Source of the DNA: Amycolatopsis tolypomycina
GTDB lineage: Bacteria > Actinomycetota > Actinomycetes > Mycobacteriales > Pseudonocardiaceae
Assembly: GCF_900105945.1 (NCBI RefSeq)
Contig: NZ_FNSO01000004.1
Location: forward strand, 5,456,001-5,520,000
Direction: 5' to 3'
DNA length: 64,000 nucleotides
A model generated the notes under the pieces. It made no database searches. It was not told the origin of the DNA and worked only from the letters and a program-made list of their open reading frames with translations. Of the stretch, positions 16,537-27,411 are shown piece by piece (positions within the stretch are counted from its first letter, which is position 1; every line of letters begins with the position of its first letter). The translations under genes and the position numbers were made by a program.

Positions 16537-18035
16537 CTATGACCTCTCCGGTTCGCGGTACTCCGGGTACCACGGCTCGCTGTTGTCCGCGCGGCCCCGC
16601 CGCGAGACGTGGCCGTGCTCGTCCGTGCCGCGCTGCGGCGCACCGGTTCGCGGACCGACCTGCGTCGTTCCTGTGCCGGGGCGGGCCGGGCCGCACGGGG
16701 CGCCGGCCGGGCCGCCTTCGCCCCACTCCGCCCCGCCGCCTTGCGCGTGGCGGGCGGGCGGTACGGGTCGGGCGCGGGCAGCCGCAGCAGACGCCCGAAT
16801 TTACCCGGCCCCTGTGTGCGCAGCGCGGCCACCGCCTCCGGTTCGTGCCGGGCGGCGTTCGCGAGCACGCCCATGATGAGCATGGTGATCACCAGCGAGG
16901 TGCCGCCGTAGGAGATGAGCGGCAGCGTGACGCCGGTGACCGGCAGCAGGCCGACGACGTAGCCGATGTTGATGCCGGCCTGGGCCACCAGGAACACCGT
17001 CAGCGTGCCGGAGACGATCCGGATCCACGGGTCGATGTTGCGGGTGGCGATCCGCAGGCCCACGATCGCGACCCCGCCGAACAGGGCGAGCACGACGACG
17101 CAGCCGATCAGCCCGAGCTCCTCGCCGATCAGGGCGAAGATGAAGTCGTTCTGCACATTCGGCAGGTAGTTCCAGCTGGCCGCGCCCTGGCCGAGGCCCT
17201 TGCCGAGGACGCCGCCGTCGGCGAGCGCCAGCTTGGCCTGGTTGGCCTGGAAGCCCTCGGCGCTGACGTCGGCGTCCGGCGAGAGGAACGACATGACGCG
17301 GGCGAGCCGGTAGGGCGCGATGACGGCGAGCACGAGCACGCCGGCCAGGCCGCCGGCGAGGATGACGCCGAAGAGCCGTTTCGGGGCGCCGGCGAACCAC
17401 AGCAGCGCCAGCAGGACGACGGCGAGTGTCACCGTGCCGCCGAGGTCGGGCTGCAGCATGACCAGGGCGAACATCAGCAGCGCGATCGGCACCACGGGCA
17501 CCAGCAGGTGCCGCCACTGGTGGATCACGTTGTACTTGATCACCAGGATGTGCGCGCCCCAGAAGGCCAGCGCGACCTTCGCCGCTTCGACCGGCTGGAA
17601 GGTGAACTCGCCGATCTTGAACCAGCCCTGCGAGCCGTTGACCGTCGAGCCGAGCGGGGTGAGCACGAGCACCAGCAGGCCGAGGCAGATCACCGTCGCG
17701 GTGGCCGACATCCGCCGGATCCGCTCCAGCTTGACCCGCAGGCCGAGCCAGAACACGACCGAGCCGAGCGCGACGAACACCAGGTGCTTGATGAACAGCG
17801 AGTACACGCCGCTGCCGGTCTTCGGGTTGTAGGAGGCGACCGACGACGCCGACAGCACCATGACGATGCCGATGACGGTGAGCACGCCGGTGAGGGCGAG
17901 CACGAGGTGGAACGACGCCAGCGGCCGCGAGAGCCACGCGGTCAGCGCGGTCCGGAAGGCGACGAAGCCGCTCTCCTTGCGCTCGCGGCGCGGCCGCTTC
18001 GGCGGTGGTACGGGCTTCGGCTCAGCTGTCGTCAC
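16533..18035 (-). CDS. ftsW: SEDS peptidoglycan polymerase FtsW
   Basis: This 500-residue protein has about ten transmembrane helices and the SEDS signatures [28 protein letters not shown] and [15 protein letters not shown]. It polymerises lipid II at the septum together with FtsI. The N-terminal 45 residues are basic and cytoplasmic. The ~85-residue C-terminal tail is rich in Arg, Ala and Pro and looks disordered, longer than in E. coli FtsW but common in actinomycetes. The start GTG 18035 lies 14 bp inside murD; an upstream extension in the frame is antisense-like and not conserved. Confidence 0.95.
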   Translation of the reverse strand: MTTAEPKPVPPPKRPRRERKESGFVAFRTALTAWLSRPLASFHLVLALTGVLTVIGIVMVLSASSVASYNPKTGSGVYSLFIKHLVFVALGSVVFWLGLRVKLERIRRMSATATVICLGLLVLVLTPLGSTVNGSQGWFKIGEFTFQPVEAAKVALAFWGAHILVIKYNVIHQWRHLLVPVVPIALLMFALVMLQPDLGGTVTLAVVLLALLWFAGAPKRLFGVILAGGLAGVLVLAVIAPYRLARVMSFLSPDADVSAEGFQANQAKLALADGGVLGKGLGQGAASWNYLPNVQNDFIFALIGEELGLIGCVVVLALFGGVAIVGLRIATRNIDPWIRIVSGTLTVFLVAQAGINIGYVVGLLPVTGVTLPLISYGGTSLVITMLIMGVLANAARHEPEAVAALRTQGPGKFGRLLRLPAPDPYRPPATRKAAGRSGAKAARPAPRAARPAPAQERRRSVREPVRRSAARTSTATSRGGAARTTASRGTRSTANRRGHR

Positions 18036-19428
18036 TCGGCTCCCCCGCTGCGTCGTCGCGGAGGACATGCACGGCCGCGGCGAACGCGTCGCCGCGCTCG
18101 CCGTAGCTCGAGAACATGTCCAACGACGCCGCGGCGGGTGCCAGCAGCACCACGTCACCGGGTCGGGCCATCGCGCTGGCCGCACTCACCGCCGCAGTCA
18201 TGGGTTCATCGTCACCCGGACGGAGGCTGTTCACCGGGACATCCGGCGCGTGTCGCGCAACCGCGGCGGCGATCACGGGTGAATCGACGCCGAGGAGCAC
18301 GACCCCGCGCAGGCGGCCGGCGATGCTGCTCACCAGCTCGTCGACCGAGGCACCCTTGAGCTGGCCGCCGGCGATCCACACGATGCTTTCGTGGGCGCGC
18401 AGCGACCCGGCGGCCGCGTGCGGGTTGGTCGCCTTCGAGTCGTTGACGTACCGCACCCCGGCCACCTCGGCGACCTCGACGGCCCGGTGCGGCGCCGGCT
18501 GGTACTCGCGCAGGCCCTTCAGCACCGCATCGGCCGAGACGCCGTGGGCGCGGGCCAGCGCAGCCGCGGCCAGGGCGTTCGCGACGTTGTGCGGGCCCGC
18601 CGGGCGGACGTCCGAGAGCGTGGCGAGCTCCTCGGCGCTGTTCGCCGGGTCGGCGACGAAGGCGCGGTCGACCAGCAGGTCTTCGACCACGCCCAGCTCG
18701 CCGGCGCGCGGGGTGTCGAGCTGGAAGCCGACGCGGCGGGCGCTCTCGGGCGCGTGCTCGGCGGCGATCCGGGTGGACCAGTCGTCGTCGGCGTTGTGCA
18801 CGGCGACCTTGGCGCGGGCGTAGACCCGGCCCTTCGCGGCCGCGTACTCGTCCATGGAGCCGTGCCAGTCGATGTGGTCCTCGGCCAGGTTCAGCACCAC
18901 GGCGGCGTCCGGGGCCAGCGTCGAGGACCAGTGCAGCTGGAAGCTCGACAGCTCCACCGCGAGGACGTCGTAGCCCGCGCGGACCGCGTCGAGTGCCGCG
19001 TAGCCGATGTTGCCGCAGGCCACGGCGTTCGCGCCGGCCGCCTTGAGGATCGATTCGAGCATGCCGGCGGTGGTCGTCTTGCCGTTGGTGCCGGTCACCA
19101 CCAGCCAGCACGGCGGGTGCTCGCGCAGCTGCCCGACCCGCCAGGCCAGTTCGACGTCGCCGATGACCTCGACCCCGGCCTCGGCGGCGGCCACGAGCAG
19201 CGGCGACGTCGGCCGCCAGCCGGGGCTGGTCACGACGAGGACGACGTCCGACGGTGGCTCGGTCAGGCCCGGCACCAGCTCGGCGCCGAGGCCGTCCAGC
19301 TCGGCCAGGCGCTCGGCGTTGCCGTCGGTGACGGTGACGCGGGCACCCAGCTCGACCAGCACCGGCACCACGGACTTGCCCGTGACGCCGGCTCCGGCGA
19401 CGAGAACGTGACGACCCTCGACGTCCAA
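18022..19428 (-). CDS. murD: UDP-N-acetylmuramoylalanine-D-glutamate ligase
   Basis: This 468-residue Mur ligase adds D-Glu to UDP-MurNAc-L-Ala. It has an N-terminal Rossmann region (HVLVAGAGVTGKSVV), the P-loop VVTGTNGKTTTAGML (about residue 117), NLAEDHIDWHG with the metal-binding His, and the C-terminal NDSKATNPHAA motif with the Lys that positions the substrate. The start is an unusual TTG at 19428. GGAGG at the very end of mraY lies 6 nt upstream, and the mraY stop sits between them, so translation is coupled. A long open frame upstream is antisense noise over mraY. Confidence 0.95.
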   Translation of the reverse strand: MDVEGRHVLVAGAGVTGKSVVPVLVELGARVTVTDGNAERLAELDGLGAELVPGLTEPPSDVVLVVTSPGWRPTSPLLVAAAEAGVEVIGDVELAWRVGQLREHPPCWLVVTGTNGKTTTAGMLESILKAAGANAVACGNIGYAALDAVRAGYDVLAVELSSFQLHWSSTLAPDAAVVLNLAEDHIDWHGSMDEYAAAKGRVYARAKVAVHNADDDWSTRIAAEHAPESARRVGFQLDTPRAGELGVVEDLLVDRAFVADPANSAEELATLSDVRPAGPHNVANALAAAALARAHGVSADAVLKGLREYQPAPHRAVEVAEVAGVRYVNDSKATNPHAAAGSLRAHESIVWIAGGQLKGASVDELVSSIAGRLRGVVLLGVDSPVIAAAVARHAPDVPVNSLRPGDDEPMTAAVSAASAMARPGDVVLLAPAAASLDMFSSYGERGDAFAAAVHVLRDDAAGEPSDDS

Positions 19429-19430
19429 CG

Positions 19431-20513
19431 TCAGCCTCCGAGACCCAGCTGCTCGCTGTAGAACAGGCCGAGGCCGAACATGCAGCAGATCGCCGAGAGC
19501 AGCCAGAACCGGATGATCACCGTGGTTTCGGCCCAGCCGGCGAGCTCGAAGTGGTGGTGGAACGGCGCCATCCGGAACAGCCGCCGCCGGGTCGTGCGGA
19601 ACACCGCGATCTGCGCGACCACCGAGATCATCTCGACCATGAACAGGCCGCCGATGACGATGGCGAGCAGCTCGGTGCGGGTCGTCATGGACAGCCCGGC
19701 GACCAGGCCGCCGAGGGCCAGCGAGCCGGTGTCGCCCATGAAGATCTTCGCCGGGGCCGCGTTCCACCAGAGGAACCCGACGCAGGCGCCGGTCGCCGCG
19801 GCGGCGACCACGGCCAGGTCGAGCGGGTCGCGGACGTCGTAGCAGGCGGGGGCGGGCGCGTTCGAGCAGGACAGCCGCTCCTGCCAGAACGAGATGACGA
19901 CGTAGGTGGCCAGCACCATCGCCGCCGCGCCGCCGGCCAGGCCGTCGAGGCCGTCGGTGAAGTTCACCGCGTTCGACCAGCCGGAGATCACGATGTAGCA
20001 GAAGATCACGAAGATCACCGACGGGAAGGTGATCAGCGCGAGGTCGCGGACGTAGGAGAGGCTCTCCGACGCCGGCGTGATGCCGTGTTCGTTCGGGAAG
20101 TTCAGCACCAGCACCGCGAAGGCGATGGTGACCACGAGCTGCCCGACCAGCTTGGCGGTCTTGTTCAGCCCCAGGTTCCGCTGTTTGCGGATCTTGATGA
20201 AGTCGTCGAGGAACCCGACGATCCCCAGGCCCACCGCGAGCATCAGGACGAGCAGCCCGGAGGCCGTCGGCGCGCCGCTGCGGGAGTTGAACATCCAGTT
20301 GATCAGGTGCGCGGCGAAGTACCCGACGACCATCGCGATGATGATCGCGACACCGCCCATGGTCGGGGTACCGCGCTTGGACTTGTGTCCCTGGGGGCCT
20401 TCCTCGCGGATCTCCTGGCCGAAGCCCTGCCGGGAGAAGACCCGGATCAGGTAGGGCGTCAGCAGGATGGAGATCAGCAGGCCCGCCGCGGCCGCGATCA
20501 GGATGCTGATCAC
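19431..20513 (-). CDS. mraY: Phospho-MurNAc-pentapeptide translocase MraY
   Basis: This 360-residue polytopic enzyme transfers phospho-MurNAc-pentapeptide to undecaprenyl phosphate, giving lipid I. It has ten expected membrane helices. The catalytic regions are [13 protein letters not shown] with the substrate-loop residues, [15 protein letters not shown] carrying the Asp pair [14 protein letters not shown], and the cytoplasmic [13 protein letters not shown] with the His cluster. The GTG start overlaps the murF stop (GTGA, 20510-20513). Its last bases hold the ribosome site for murD. Confidence 0.97.
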   Translation of the reverse strand: MISILIAAAAGLLISILLTPYLIRVFSRQGFGQEIREEGPQGHKSKRGTPTMGGVAIIIAMVVGYFAAHLINWMFNSRSGAPTASGLLVLMLAVGLGIVGFLDDFIKIRKQRNLGLNKTAKLVGQLVVTIAFAVLVLNFPNEHGITPASESLSYVRDLALITFPSVIFVIFCYIVISGWSNAVNFTDGLDGLAGGAAAMVLATYVVISFWQERLSCSNAPAPACYDVRDPLDLAVVAAAATGACVGFLWWNAAPAKIFMGDTGSLALGGLVAGLSMTTRTELLAIVIGGLFMVEMISVVAQIAVFRTTRRRLFRMAPFHHHFELAGWAETTVIIRFWLLSAICCMFGLGLFYSEQLGLGG

Positions 20514-22027
20514 GCGTCACCACCGTTCGAGCGATTCTCGGAGTTGTCGGTTTCCCGGGGTTCGAGCAGGGCTGGTTCGAGAAGGGCTTCCGCGACCCGC
20601 CAGAGGCCGGCGGCCTTGGAGGCCTTGACCAGCACCACGTCCCCGGGGCGGAGCTGATCATGCAGCAAGGCGACGGCGGCCTCGACGTCGGGTACCAAAG
20701 TGGATTCCTCGCCCCAGGAGCCTTCCTGGAACGCACCCTGGTGCATGGCCGCCGCCTCCGGCCCGATGACGACGAGCTTGGCGATGTTCAGCCGGACGAC
20801 GAGCCTGCCGATCTCGTCGTGGGCGTTGACCGAGTCCGCGCCCAGCTCGCCCATCACGCCGAGCACCGCCCAGGACCGGCGGCCGGTCTCCCGCGTCATC
20901 GCCGCGAGGGCCTTCAGGCCGGCCCGCATCGACTCGGGGTTGGCGTTGAAGGAGTCGTTGAGGATCGTGACGCCGTCTTCGCGCGTGACGACCTCCATGC
21001 GCCGCGCGGACCGCCGTTCGAGGCCGGAGAGCCGGGTGGCGATGTCCGCAGGGCGCACGCCCAGCTCCAGCGCCACGGCCGCGGCGGACAGCGCGTTGCC
21101 GACGTGGTGCTCGCCGTGCAGCGGCAGCCGGACGTCGGCCTCGCCGGCCGGAGTGATCAGCCGGAAGGACGCGCGGGCCTCGTCGTCGAGCGTGATGTTC
21201 TCCGCCCGGACCTGGGCGGAGGCGCTCTCGCCGACGAACACCACGCGGGCCTTCGTGCGGCTCGCCATGGCCGCGACCAGCGGGTCGTCGAGGTTCAGCA
21301 CCGCGACGCCGTCTTCGGGCAGGGCCTCGACCAGCTCGCCCTTGGTCTTCGCGATGCCTTCGCGCGAGCCGAACTCGCCGACGTGCGCGCTGCCGACGTT
21401 GAGCACGACGCCGATCTTCGGCGGGGCGATCTCGGCGAGGTGGGCGATGTGGCCCGGGCCGCGCGCGGACAGCTCCAGCACGAGGTGCTTGGTCTCCGCG
21501 TCGGCCCGCAGCGCCGTCCAGGGGTGGCCGAGCTCGTTGTTGAACGACCCGGGCGGCGCGATCGTCGGGCCGAGCGGCTCGAGCAGCTGCGCGATGACGT
21601 CCTTGGTCGAGGTCTTCCCGGAGGAGCCGGTGACGCCGACGACGGTCAGCTCGCCCTCGGCGAGGCGCTGCACGACGTGCCGGGCGAGCTTGGCCAGCGC
21701 GGCCAGCACGGCGGCGCCGGAGCCGTCCTTGTCGCCGGTCAGCGCGACCGACCGCTCGTGGGCCTCGCCCGCGGGCAGCGGCGGGACGACGATCGCGGGC
21801 GCGTCGACCTCGCGGGCGGCCAGCACGGCCACCGCGCCGGCCTCGATCGCCTGCGCGGCGAAGTCGTGGCCGTCGACCTTCTCCCCCGGCAGGGCGACGA
21901 ACAGGCCGCCGGGCGTGAGCTTCCGGGTGTCGAACTCCACGGTGCCGGTCACCTGCGCGCCCGGCTCGGCGCGGTGCAGCCGGCCGCCGACGACGTCGGC
22001 GATCTCGGCCAGGCTGAGCACGATCAC
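20510..22027 (-). CDS. murF: UDP-MurNAc-tripeptide-D-Ala-D-Ala ligase
   Basis: This 505-residue enzyme ligates D-Ala-D-Ala to the UDP-MurNAc tripeptide. Its features are an N-terminal UDP-binding domain ([19 protein letters not shown]), the P-loop [14 protein letters not shown] (about residue 137), [12 protein letters not shown] with the metal-binding His, and [13 protein letters not shown] plus VLGVMGELG in the C-terminal domain. The start GTG 22027 overlaps the murE stop by GTGA. It is cytoplasmic and provides the pentapeptide that MraY uses. Confidence 0.96.
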   Translation of the reverse strand: MIVLSLAEIADVVGGRLHRAEPGAQVTGTVEFDTRKLTPGGLFVALPGEKVDGHDFAAQAIEAGAVAVLAAREVDAPAIVVPPLPAGEAHERSVALTGDKDGSGAAVLAALAKLARHVVQRLAEGELTVVGVTGSSGKTSTKDVIAQLLEPLGPTIAPPGSFNNELGHPWTALRADAETKHLVLELSARGPGHIAHLAEIAPPKIGVVLNVGSAHVGEFGSREGIAKTKGELVEALPEDGVAVLNLDDPLVAAMASRTKARVVFVGESASAQVRAENITLDDEARASFRLITPAGEADVRLPLHGEHHVGNALSAAAVALELGVRPADIATRLSGLERRSARRMEVVTREDGVTILNDSFNANPESMRAGLKALAAMTRETGRRSWAVLGVMGELGADSVNAHDEIGRLVVRLNIAKLVVIGPEAAAMHQGAFQEGSWGEESTLVPDVEAAVALLHDQLRPGDVVLVKASKAAGLWRVAEALLEPALLEPRETDNSENRSNGGDA

Positions 22028-23610
22028 ACACTCACCTCGAGTTTGTTGCGGATGGCCGCGGCCAGCTCGTCGCGGTCGGAGAACGGGTGCACGACACCGC
22101 CGGCCTCCTGGCCGGACTCGTGCCCCTTGCCGGCGAGGAAGACGATGTCGCCCGGCTCGGCCAGCGCGACGGCGTGCGCGATGGCCTCGCGGCGGTCACC
22201 GATCTCGACGACCTCGCCGCCCTCGGCGGGCCCGACCGCGCGGGCGCCGGCCAGCATGGCGGCGCGGATGGCCGCCGGGTCCTCGGAGCGCGGGTTGTCG
22301 TCGGTGACGATCAGGACGTCGCTGCGGCGGGCCGCGGCCTCGCCCATCATCGGCCGCTTGGCGGTGTCCCGGTCGCCGCCGCAGCCGAGCACGGTGATGA
22401 TCCGGCCCTCGGTGCGGGCGCGCAGCGCGTCGAGGCCCTGGGCGACCGCGGCGGGCTTGTGGGCGTAGTCGACGACGGCGGTGAACTCCTGGCCGACGTA
22501 GACCCGCTCCATCCGGCCCGGCACCTGCACCTGGGCGAGCCCGGCGACGATGTGCTCCAGGCCCACGCCGGCGGTGCCGAGGATCGCGGCCGCGAGCACG
22601 GCGTTGGCGACGTTGAACTCGCCGGGCAGCGGGATCCGGGCCGCGGCGCGGGCGCCGTCCGGGCCGTGCAGGGTGAACGTCTGCTCGCCCTGCGGGGTGG
22701 CCTCCAGGTCGGTGGCCTTCCACGCGGCCTCGGTGCCGGGATCGGTCGTCACGGTGATCGTCTGCGGCGTGAGCAGGGCCTGGCCCCACGCGCTGTCGAC
22801 CACGACGACCTCGTGCGTCGAGCGGCCGTCGAACAGCAGCGACTTCGCGGCGAAGTACTCCTGCATGTCCTTGTGGAAGTCCAGGTGGTCCTGGGAGAGG
22901 TTGGTGAAGGCGCCGACGGAGAACCGGGTGCCGTTGACGCGGCCCAGCGCGAGCGCGTGGCTGGAGACCTCCATCGGCACGTGCGTGACGCCGCGCTCCA
23001 GCATCACCGCGAGCAGCGCCTGCAGGTCAGGCGCCTCCGGCGTGGTGAACCCGCTGACCAGGCGTTCGCCGGCGATCCGGGTCTCCACCGTGCCGATCAG
23101 GCCGGTGGTCAGGCCGGCGGCCTGCAGGCCGGCGTCGACCAGGTAGGACGTCGTGGTCTTGCCGGAGGTGCCGGTGACGCCGAGGACGGACAGTTTCAGG
23201 GACGGCTCGCCGTAGATCCAGGCGGCGATCTCGCCCAGTGCCGCGCGCGGGTCGGCGTGGACCAGGATCGGGACACCGGCGTCACGCAGGGCGGGCCGCT
23301 CGGCGCCGGCGGCGTCGGTGAGCACCGCGACGGCCCCGGCCGCGACGGCCTGGTCGCTGAAGTCGGCGCCGTGGGCGCGGGCGCCCGGGAGCGCGGCGAA
23401 GAGGTCGCCGGGCAGCACGTGCTGCGCGCGCAGCGTGGTGCCGGTGACGGTGAGCTCGGCCGCGTCGGGCGAGCCGGCGATGAGGCGGGCGTCCGCCCTG
23501 GCGAGCAGCGTCGCCAGCGGGACCGGGTCGATGCGCGCCGGGCGGGGCGGCGCGGGGACCGCTTTCACCGGGCTTTCCGGCACCTGGGAACTGGACGAGG
23601 ACACGGACAC
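22024..23610 (-). CDS. murE: UDP-MurNAc-dipeptide:meso-diaminopimelate ligase
   Basis: This 528-residue Mur ligase adds the third stem-peptide residue. It has the P-loop GVTGTSGKTTTSYL, FTNLSQDHLDFHKD with the metal-binding His, and VTDDNPRSEDPAAI. The DNPR tetrad marks meso-diaminopimelate specificity, so the wall is A1gamma type. GTG 23610 is chosen because TAGCCT (plus-strand 23618-23623) lies 7 nt upstream, a leaderless promoter signal. A further in-frame extension to 23682 has no support. A 157-bp gap separates it from ftsI, the only sizeable gap between rsmH and ftsQ, so transcription may restart here. Confidence 0.95.
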   Translation of the reverse strand: MSVSSSSSQVPESPVKAVPAPPRPARIDPVPLATLLARADARLIAGSPDAAELTVTGTTLRAQHVLPGDLFAALPGARAHGADFSDQAVAAGAVAVLTDAAGAERPALRDAGVPILVHADPRAALGEIAAWIYGEPSLKLSVLGVTGTSGKTTTSYLVDAGLQAAGLTTGLIGTVETRIAGERLVSGFTTPEAPDLQALLAVMLERGVTHVPMEVSSHALALGRVNGTRFSVGAFTNLSQDHLDFHKDMQEYFAAKSLLFDGRSTHEVVVVDSAWGQALLTPQTITVTTDPGTEAAWKATDLEATPQGEQTFTLHGPDGARAAARIPLPGEFNVANAVLAAAILGTAGVGLEHIVAGLAQVQVPGRMERVYVGQEFTAVVDYAHKPAAVAQGLDALRARTEGRIITVLGCGGDRDTAKRPMMGEAAARRSDVLIVTDDNPRSEDPAAIRAAMLAGARAVGPAEGGEVVEIGDRREAIAHAVALAEPGDIVFLAGKGHESGQEAGGVVHPFSDRDELAAAIRNKLEVSV

Positions 23611-23617
23611 GGCCAAG

Positions 23618-23623
23618 AGGCTA
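23618..23623 (-). promoter_or_regulatory. Candidate internal dcw promoter (-10) at murE
   Basis: On the minus strand TAGCCT is followed by 7 nt and then the murE GTG. The spacing equals that of the other leaderless starts in this window. It sits in the 157-bp gap after ftsI. No convincing -35 box is visible. Confidence 0.5.
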
Positions 23624-23767
23624 CCGGCGGGGTGTTCGGGCACCCGCACGCGGTACGGCGATTGCGTGCGGGCCGGGCACATGTGCTAAACGGCGATCTG
23701 GACCCTCTTGTCCCGCAACGGTTTCCCCCGCGCCGGCCCAAGTGGACTCTGCCGCGGCCGGTCGTGC

Positions 23768-25690
23768 CTACTGGATGACGAGCGGGACCTGCGGCGAAGG
23801 GCCGTCCGACAGCGGGATCTGGTACCGCTGCGTCAGGTACGAGGCGAGGTTGTGGAACAGCGGGCCCGCGGAGTGCCCCACCGGCAACGTCGTGTCGGGC
23901 GCGTCGAGCCGGATGGCGACCACGAACCGCGGGTGGTCGGCGGGCAGGATGCCGGCGAAGGTGATGTTGTACAGGTGGTCGCTGTAGGCCTTCGTCCGCG
24001 GGTCGACCTGCTGGCCGGTGCCGGTCTTGCCGGAGATCTGGTAACCCTCGACGGCCGCGGTGGGCGCGGTGCCGCTCTGCTGGCCCTTGCCCTTCTGCGC
24101 GACCGCGCGCATCATGTCGCGCACCGTCTTCGCCGTCTGCGGGCTGACCACCTGCACCGTCTTCGGCGCCGGCTCCGGCACGGTCGTGCCGTCCGGGTTC
24201 ACCTTCGCCTTGACGATCCGGGGTTCGACGCGCAGGCCGTCGTTCGCGATCGCCTGGTACATCCCGGCCATCTGCAGGATGGTCATCGACAGGCCCTGCC
24301 CGATCGGCAGGTTGCCGAAGGTGGTCGCCGACCACTGGCTGCGCGCGGGTACCGAGCCCGCGCTCTCGCCGGGCAGGCCGACGCCGGTGCGCTGGCCGAG
24401 GCCGAACTTCTTGAGCAGCTCCGCGTAGCGCTCCTCGCCGATCTTCTGCGCCAGCAGCAGGGTGCCGATGTTGGACGACTTCGCGAACACGCCGGTGGTG
24501 GTGAACGTCTGGGTGCCGTGGTTCCAGGCGTCGTGCACGGTCTTGTCGGCGATCTGCAGCGAGCCGGGCACCTGCAGCGTCGACTCCGGCGTCGCGATGC
24601 CGTAGTCGATCGCCCCGGTGGCGGTGACGATCTTGTTGACCGACCCCGGTTCGAACGGCGTGGTGACCGCCGGGTTGGCCAGGTCGTCGGTGGTCCAGGT
24701 GCTCTGGTCGTTGGGGTCGAACGTCTTGTCGTTGGCCAGCGCGTAGACCTCGCCGGTCTTGGCGTCCATGACGACGGCCTGCCCGCCCTTGGCGTGCGAC
24801 TGCTGGACGTAGTCCGACAGCTGCCGCTGCACCTCGTACTGCAGGTCGGAGTCGATGGTCAGCTCGAGGTCCGAGCCCGGGACGGCGGCCTGCAGGTCGC
24901 GCTCGGTGCCCGGGATGACGACGTTGTCGCTGCCGTTCTTGGTGTTGACCATCATCCGCCCCGGCGTACCCGCCAGGTCGTTGTCGCGCAGCAGCTCCAG
25001 CCCGACGAGGCCGTGCAGGTTGTGCTTGGACACGTCCTTGTCTTCGGACCGCCAGTTCGCGGCGCCGACGATGTTGGCCGCCAGGCTGCCGCCCGGGTAC
25101 TCCCGCAGCGCGCGCTTTTCGACGCCGATCCACGCGAAGTGCTTGACGATGTCGGCGGCGACGGACGGCTCGACGTTGTTCACCAGGTAGGTGAAGGACG
25201 CCTGCTTGTGGAACAGGTCGAGCAGCTGCTGCTCGGTGATCAGGGCGGGCACCTTGCCGGCGATGTACTTGGCGGCCGCGGCGGTTTCGCTGTCGAACGT
25301 CTTCTTGGTGCCGGGGTTCTTCACGGCGAAGTCGTCCATGCTCTTGTGCAGCGCCTTGAGGTTCACCGAGAGCGTGCGCACCTCGACGCTGAACGCCAGC
25401 TTCGCGCCGTTGCGGTCCACAATGGACCCGCGCTGCGCCGGGATGTCGATGGTCTGGGTGCGCTGCCGCTCGGCCGCCGCGGACAGCGCCGCGGCGTCGA
25501 ACCACTGCACCTGCACCAGTTTCACGCCGGCGACGAGCAGCACGGCCACGAGCAGCAGGCGCACGGCGGAGAACCGGCTGCGGTGCCCGCCGTTGCCGCG
25601 GCGGGCGGCCGCGCTGCGGGTGCCGGCGGCGTACGTCCGCCGGGCGCTGCCCGCGGCGCGCGCCCGGACCTGGCTGCGGCCCGAAGCCAT
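23768..25690 (-). CDS. ftsI: Septal transpeptidase FtsI (class B PBP)
   Basis: This 640-residue class B penicillin-binding protein cross-links septal peptidoglycan. It has a basic cytoplasmic tail, one membrane helix (about residues 43-62), a pedestal domain (IPAQRGSIVDRNG at the start), then the transpeptidase with SVNK (catalytic Ser in FEPGSVNKIV), SSN in FAKSSNIGT and KTG in ISGKTGTGQ. There is no PASTA domain after it. ATG 25690 shares its A with the ftsL stop (TGATG); the GTG one codon earlier is an alternative. It pairs with FtsW, encoded downstream. Confidence 0.96.
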   Translation of the reverse strand: MASGRSQVRARAAGSARRTYAAGTRSAAARRGNGGHRSRFSAVRLLLVAVLLVAGVKLVQVQWFDAAALSAAAERQRTQTIDIPAQRGSIVDRNGAKLAFSVEVRTLSVNLKALHKSMDDFAVKNPGTKKTFDSETAAAAKYIAGKVPALITEQQLLDLFHKQASFTYLVNNVEPSVAADIVKHFAWIGVEKRALREYPGGSLAANIVGAANWRSEDKDVSKHNLHGLVGLELLRDNDLAGTPGRMMVNTKNGSDNVVIPGTERDLQAAVPGSDLELTIDSDLQYEVQRQLSDYVQQSHAKGGQAVVMDAKTGEVYALANDKTFDPNDQSTWTTDDLANPAVTTPFEPGSVNKIVTATGAIDYGIATPESTLQVPGSLQIADKTVHDAWNHGTQTFTTTGVFAKSSNIGTLLLAQKIGEERYAELLKKFGLGQRTGVGLPGESAGSVPARSQWSATTFGNLPIGQGLSMTILQMAGMYQAIANDGLRVEPRIVKAKVNPDGTTVPEPAPKTVQVVSPQTAKTVRDMMRAVAQKGKGQQSGTAPTAAVEGYQISGKTGTGQQVDPRTKAYSDHLYNITFAGILPADHPRFVVAIRLDAPDTTLPVGHSAGPLFHNLASYLTQRYQIPLSDGPSPQVPLVIQ

Positions 25691-26421
25691 CACTGGCCGC
25701 CTCCCGGCTGGGCCGGCGGCTGCTCCTCGGCGGGCACGGCGGGCTGGTCGCCCTCGATCGGCGCGCCCTGCTGCGACTGCGTGCCGGCGGCGGGCGCGGC
25801 GGGCGGCGCGGCCGGCACCACGGGGGCGTCCGCCTTGGCCTTCTTGGGCTCGCCGACGAGCGAGGTCTTCCCGTCCGGGCCGACGACGATCCGCGCCGGG
25901 TCACCGCCGGGCACCATGCCGAGCTGCTGGGCCGCGGGGGCCAGCGAAGCGGGCGACTCCGCCTTGGCGACGTCGCGCTGCAGCTGTTCCTTCTGCTCGG
26001 CCAGGTTCGCGTTGGTGGTGCGCAGCTGCTCGAGCCGGTAGGAGTCGGCGATGGCCTGCGTGGTCAGCCAGAGGGTGGTCGCCACGCCGGCGGCCAGCAG
26101 CGCCATCATCATCAGCACGAACGACGCGCGCGACTTCGGCAGCAGCGACTTCAGCTTGAACTTCGGCTTCTCCACCGTCTCGGCGGGCCGGGCCTTCGGC
26201 TCCGGCCGCGCCTCGCGCTCCTTGAGCAGGTCGGCACGCTGGGCACGGCGGGCGTAGGCGCGCTCGGCCGCGGACGTGCGGCCCCGCGAACCCCGTCGCG
26301 ACGGGGCCTGCGCCGGCTGCTGGTCCGGCTCGACGGCGTCCGTCGAGGTGCGGGCGGCCTCGGTGCGCCCCCGCGTCGCCGGCGCGGCCCGGCGGCGGGA
26401 GGACTTCGCGGGAGCGGTCAT
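25690..26421 (-). CDS. ftsL: FtsL-like septum protein
   Basis: This 243-residue protein has a long, basic, disordered N-terminus (residues 1-95), one transmembrane helix (about 101-122, [19 protein letters not shown]), a short extracytoplasmic coiled coil ([29 protein letters not shown]) and a Pro/Ala/Gln-rich tail. Sequence identity to E. coli FtsL is not expected; the assignment rests on topology, the leucine-zipper-like coil and its exact place between rsmH and ftsI. It would form the FtsQ-FtsL-FtsB bridge that activates FtsW/FtsI. ATGA overlap with the rsmH stop. Confidence 0.88.
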   Translation of the reverse strand: MTAPAKSSRRRAAPATRGRTEAARTSTDAVEPDQQPAQAPSRRGSRGRTSAAERAYARRAQRADLLKEREARPEPKARPAETVEKPKFKLKSLLPKSRASFVLMMMALLAAGVATTLWLTTQAIADSYRLEQLRTTNANLAEQKEQLQRDVAKAESPASLAPAAQQLGMVPGGDPARIVVGPDGKTSLVGEPKKAKADAPVVPAAPPAAPAAGTQSQQGAPIEGDQPAVPAEEQPPAQPGGGQ

Positions 26422-27365
26422 CGCGGCTCTCCGATCCTCTCTGCGGCCCGCAGCCGCACCGAGGCGGCCCGCGGGTTCCGTTCGATCTCCTCTTCGCCGG
26501 CCTTCTCGGCGCCGCGCGTCAGGAGCTTCAGCTCCGGTCCGTGACCCGGCAGCTCCACCGGGAGCCCTTCCGGGGTGCGGGACTTCGCGAGCTCGGCCAG
26601 CGCCTGCTTGACCAGCCGGTCTTCCAGGGACTGGTACGACTCGACGACGATCCGGCCGCCCGTCTTCAGGGCGCCCAGCGCCGCCGGCATGGCGCGGCGG
26701 AGCACCTCGAGCTCGCCGTTGACCTCGATCCGCAGCGCCTGGAACGTGCGCTTGGCCGGGTGCCCGCCGGTGCGGCGGGTGGCGGCCGGGACGGCGTCGT
26801 AGAGCAGCTCGACCAGGCGTCCGCTGGTGGTGAACGGCTCCTGTTCGCGGGCTTTGACGACGCTCTTGACGATCCGCTGCGCGAAGCGTTCCTCGCCGTA
26901 GTCGCGCAGGATGCGGACCAGCTCGCCGGGCGCGTAGGTGTTGAGCACGTCGGCGGCGGTGAACCCGGTCGTCGGGTCCATCCGCATGTCGAGCGGCGAG
27001 TCCTTGGCGTAGGCGAACCCGCGCTCGGCGCGGTCCAGCTGCATCGACGAGACGCCGAGGTCGAACAGGATGCCGTCGGCGTGGCTCAGGCCGACGCTTT
27101 CGAGGGCTTCCGGGAGCCCGTCGTAGACCGTGTGGACGAAGTCGACGCGATCGCCGTGGCGCGCCAGGCGTTCGGCGGACTTCTCCAGCGCGGCGGGGTC
27201 GCGGTCGAGCGCGACCAGGCGCAGCCGCGGGAATGCCGTCAGGAGGGCGTCGGAATGCCCGCCGAGGCCGACCGTGGCGTCCACGAGGACGCCGTCGCGG
27301 TCGGTGAACACGGGAGTGAACAGCTCGACGATCCGGTCGAGCAGCACCGGGACGTGCTCGGTCAT
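26418..27365 (-). CDS. rsmH: 16S rRNA (cytosine1402-N4)-methyltransferase
   Basis: This 315-residue SAM-dependent enzyme (MraW/RsmH) methylates N4 of C1402 in the ribosomal P site. Its motifs are [11 protein letters not shown] at the N-terminus, the SAM site [42 protein letters not shown] and the C-terminal [12 protein letters not shown] and [14 protein letters not shown] 27365 follows a purine-rich GGGGGAGGGAACG. The upstream 214-bp spacer after mraZ holds a large hairpin that probably regulates it. Confidence 0.97.
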   Translation of the reverse strand: MTEHVPVLLDRIVELFTPVFTDRDGVLVDATVGLGGHSDALLTAFPRLRLVALDRDPAALEKSAERLARHGDRVDFVHTVYDGLPEALESVGLSHADGILFDLGVSSMQLDRAERGFAYAKDSPLDMRMDPTTGFTAADVLNTYAPGELVRILRDYGEERFAQRIVKSVVKAREQEPFTTSGRLVELLYDAVPAATRRTGGHPAKRTFQALRIEVNGELEVLRRAMPAALGALKTGGRIVVESYQSLEDRLVKQALAELAKSRTPEGLPVELPGHGPELKLLTRGAEKAGEEEIERNPRAASVRLRAAERIGEPR

Positions 27366-27411
27366 CGTTCCCTCCCCCTTTCTCGCCCGATCGGCCCGGG
27401 GGAAATATGGC

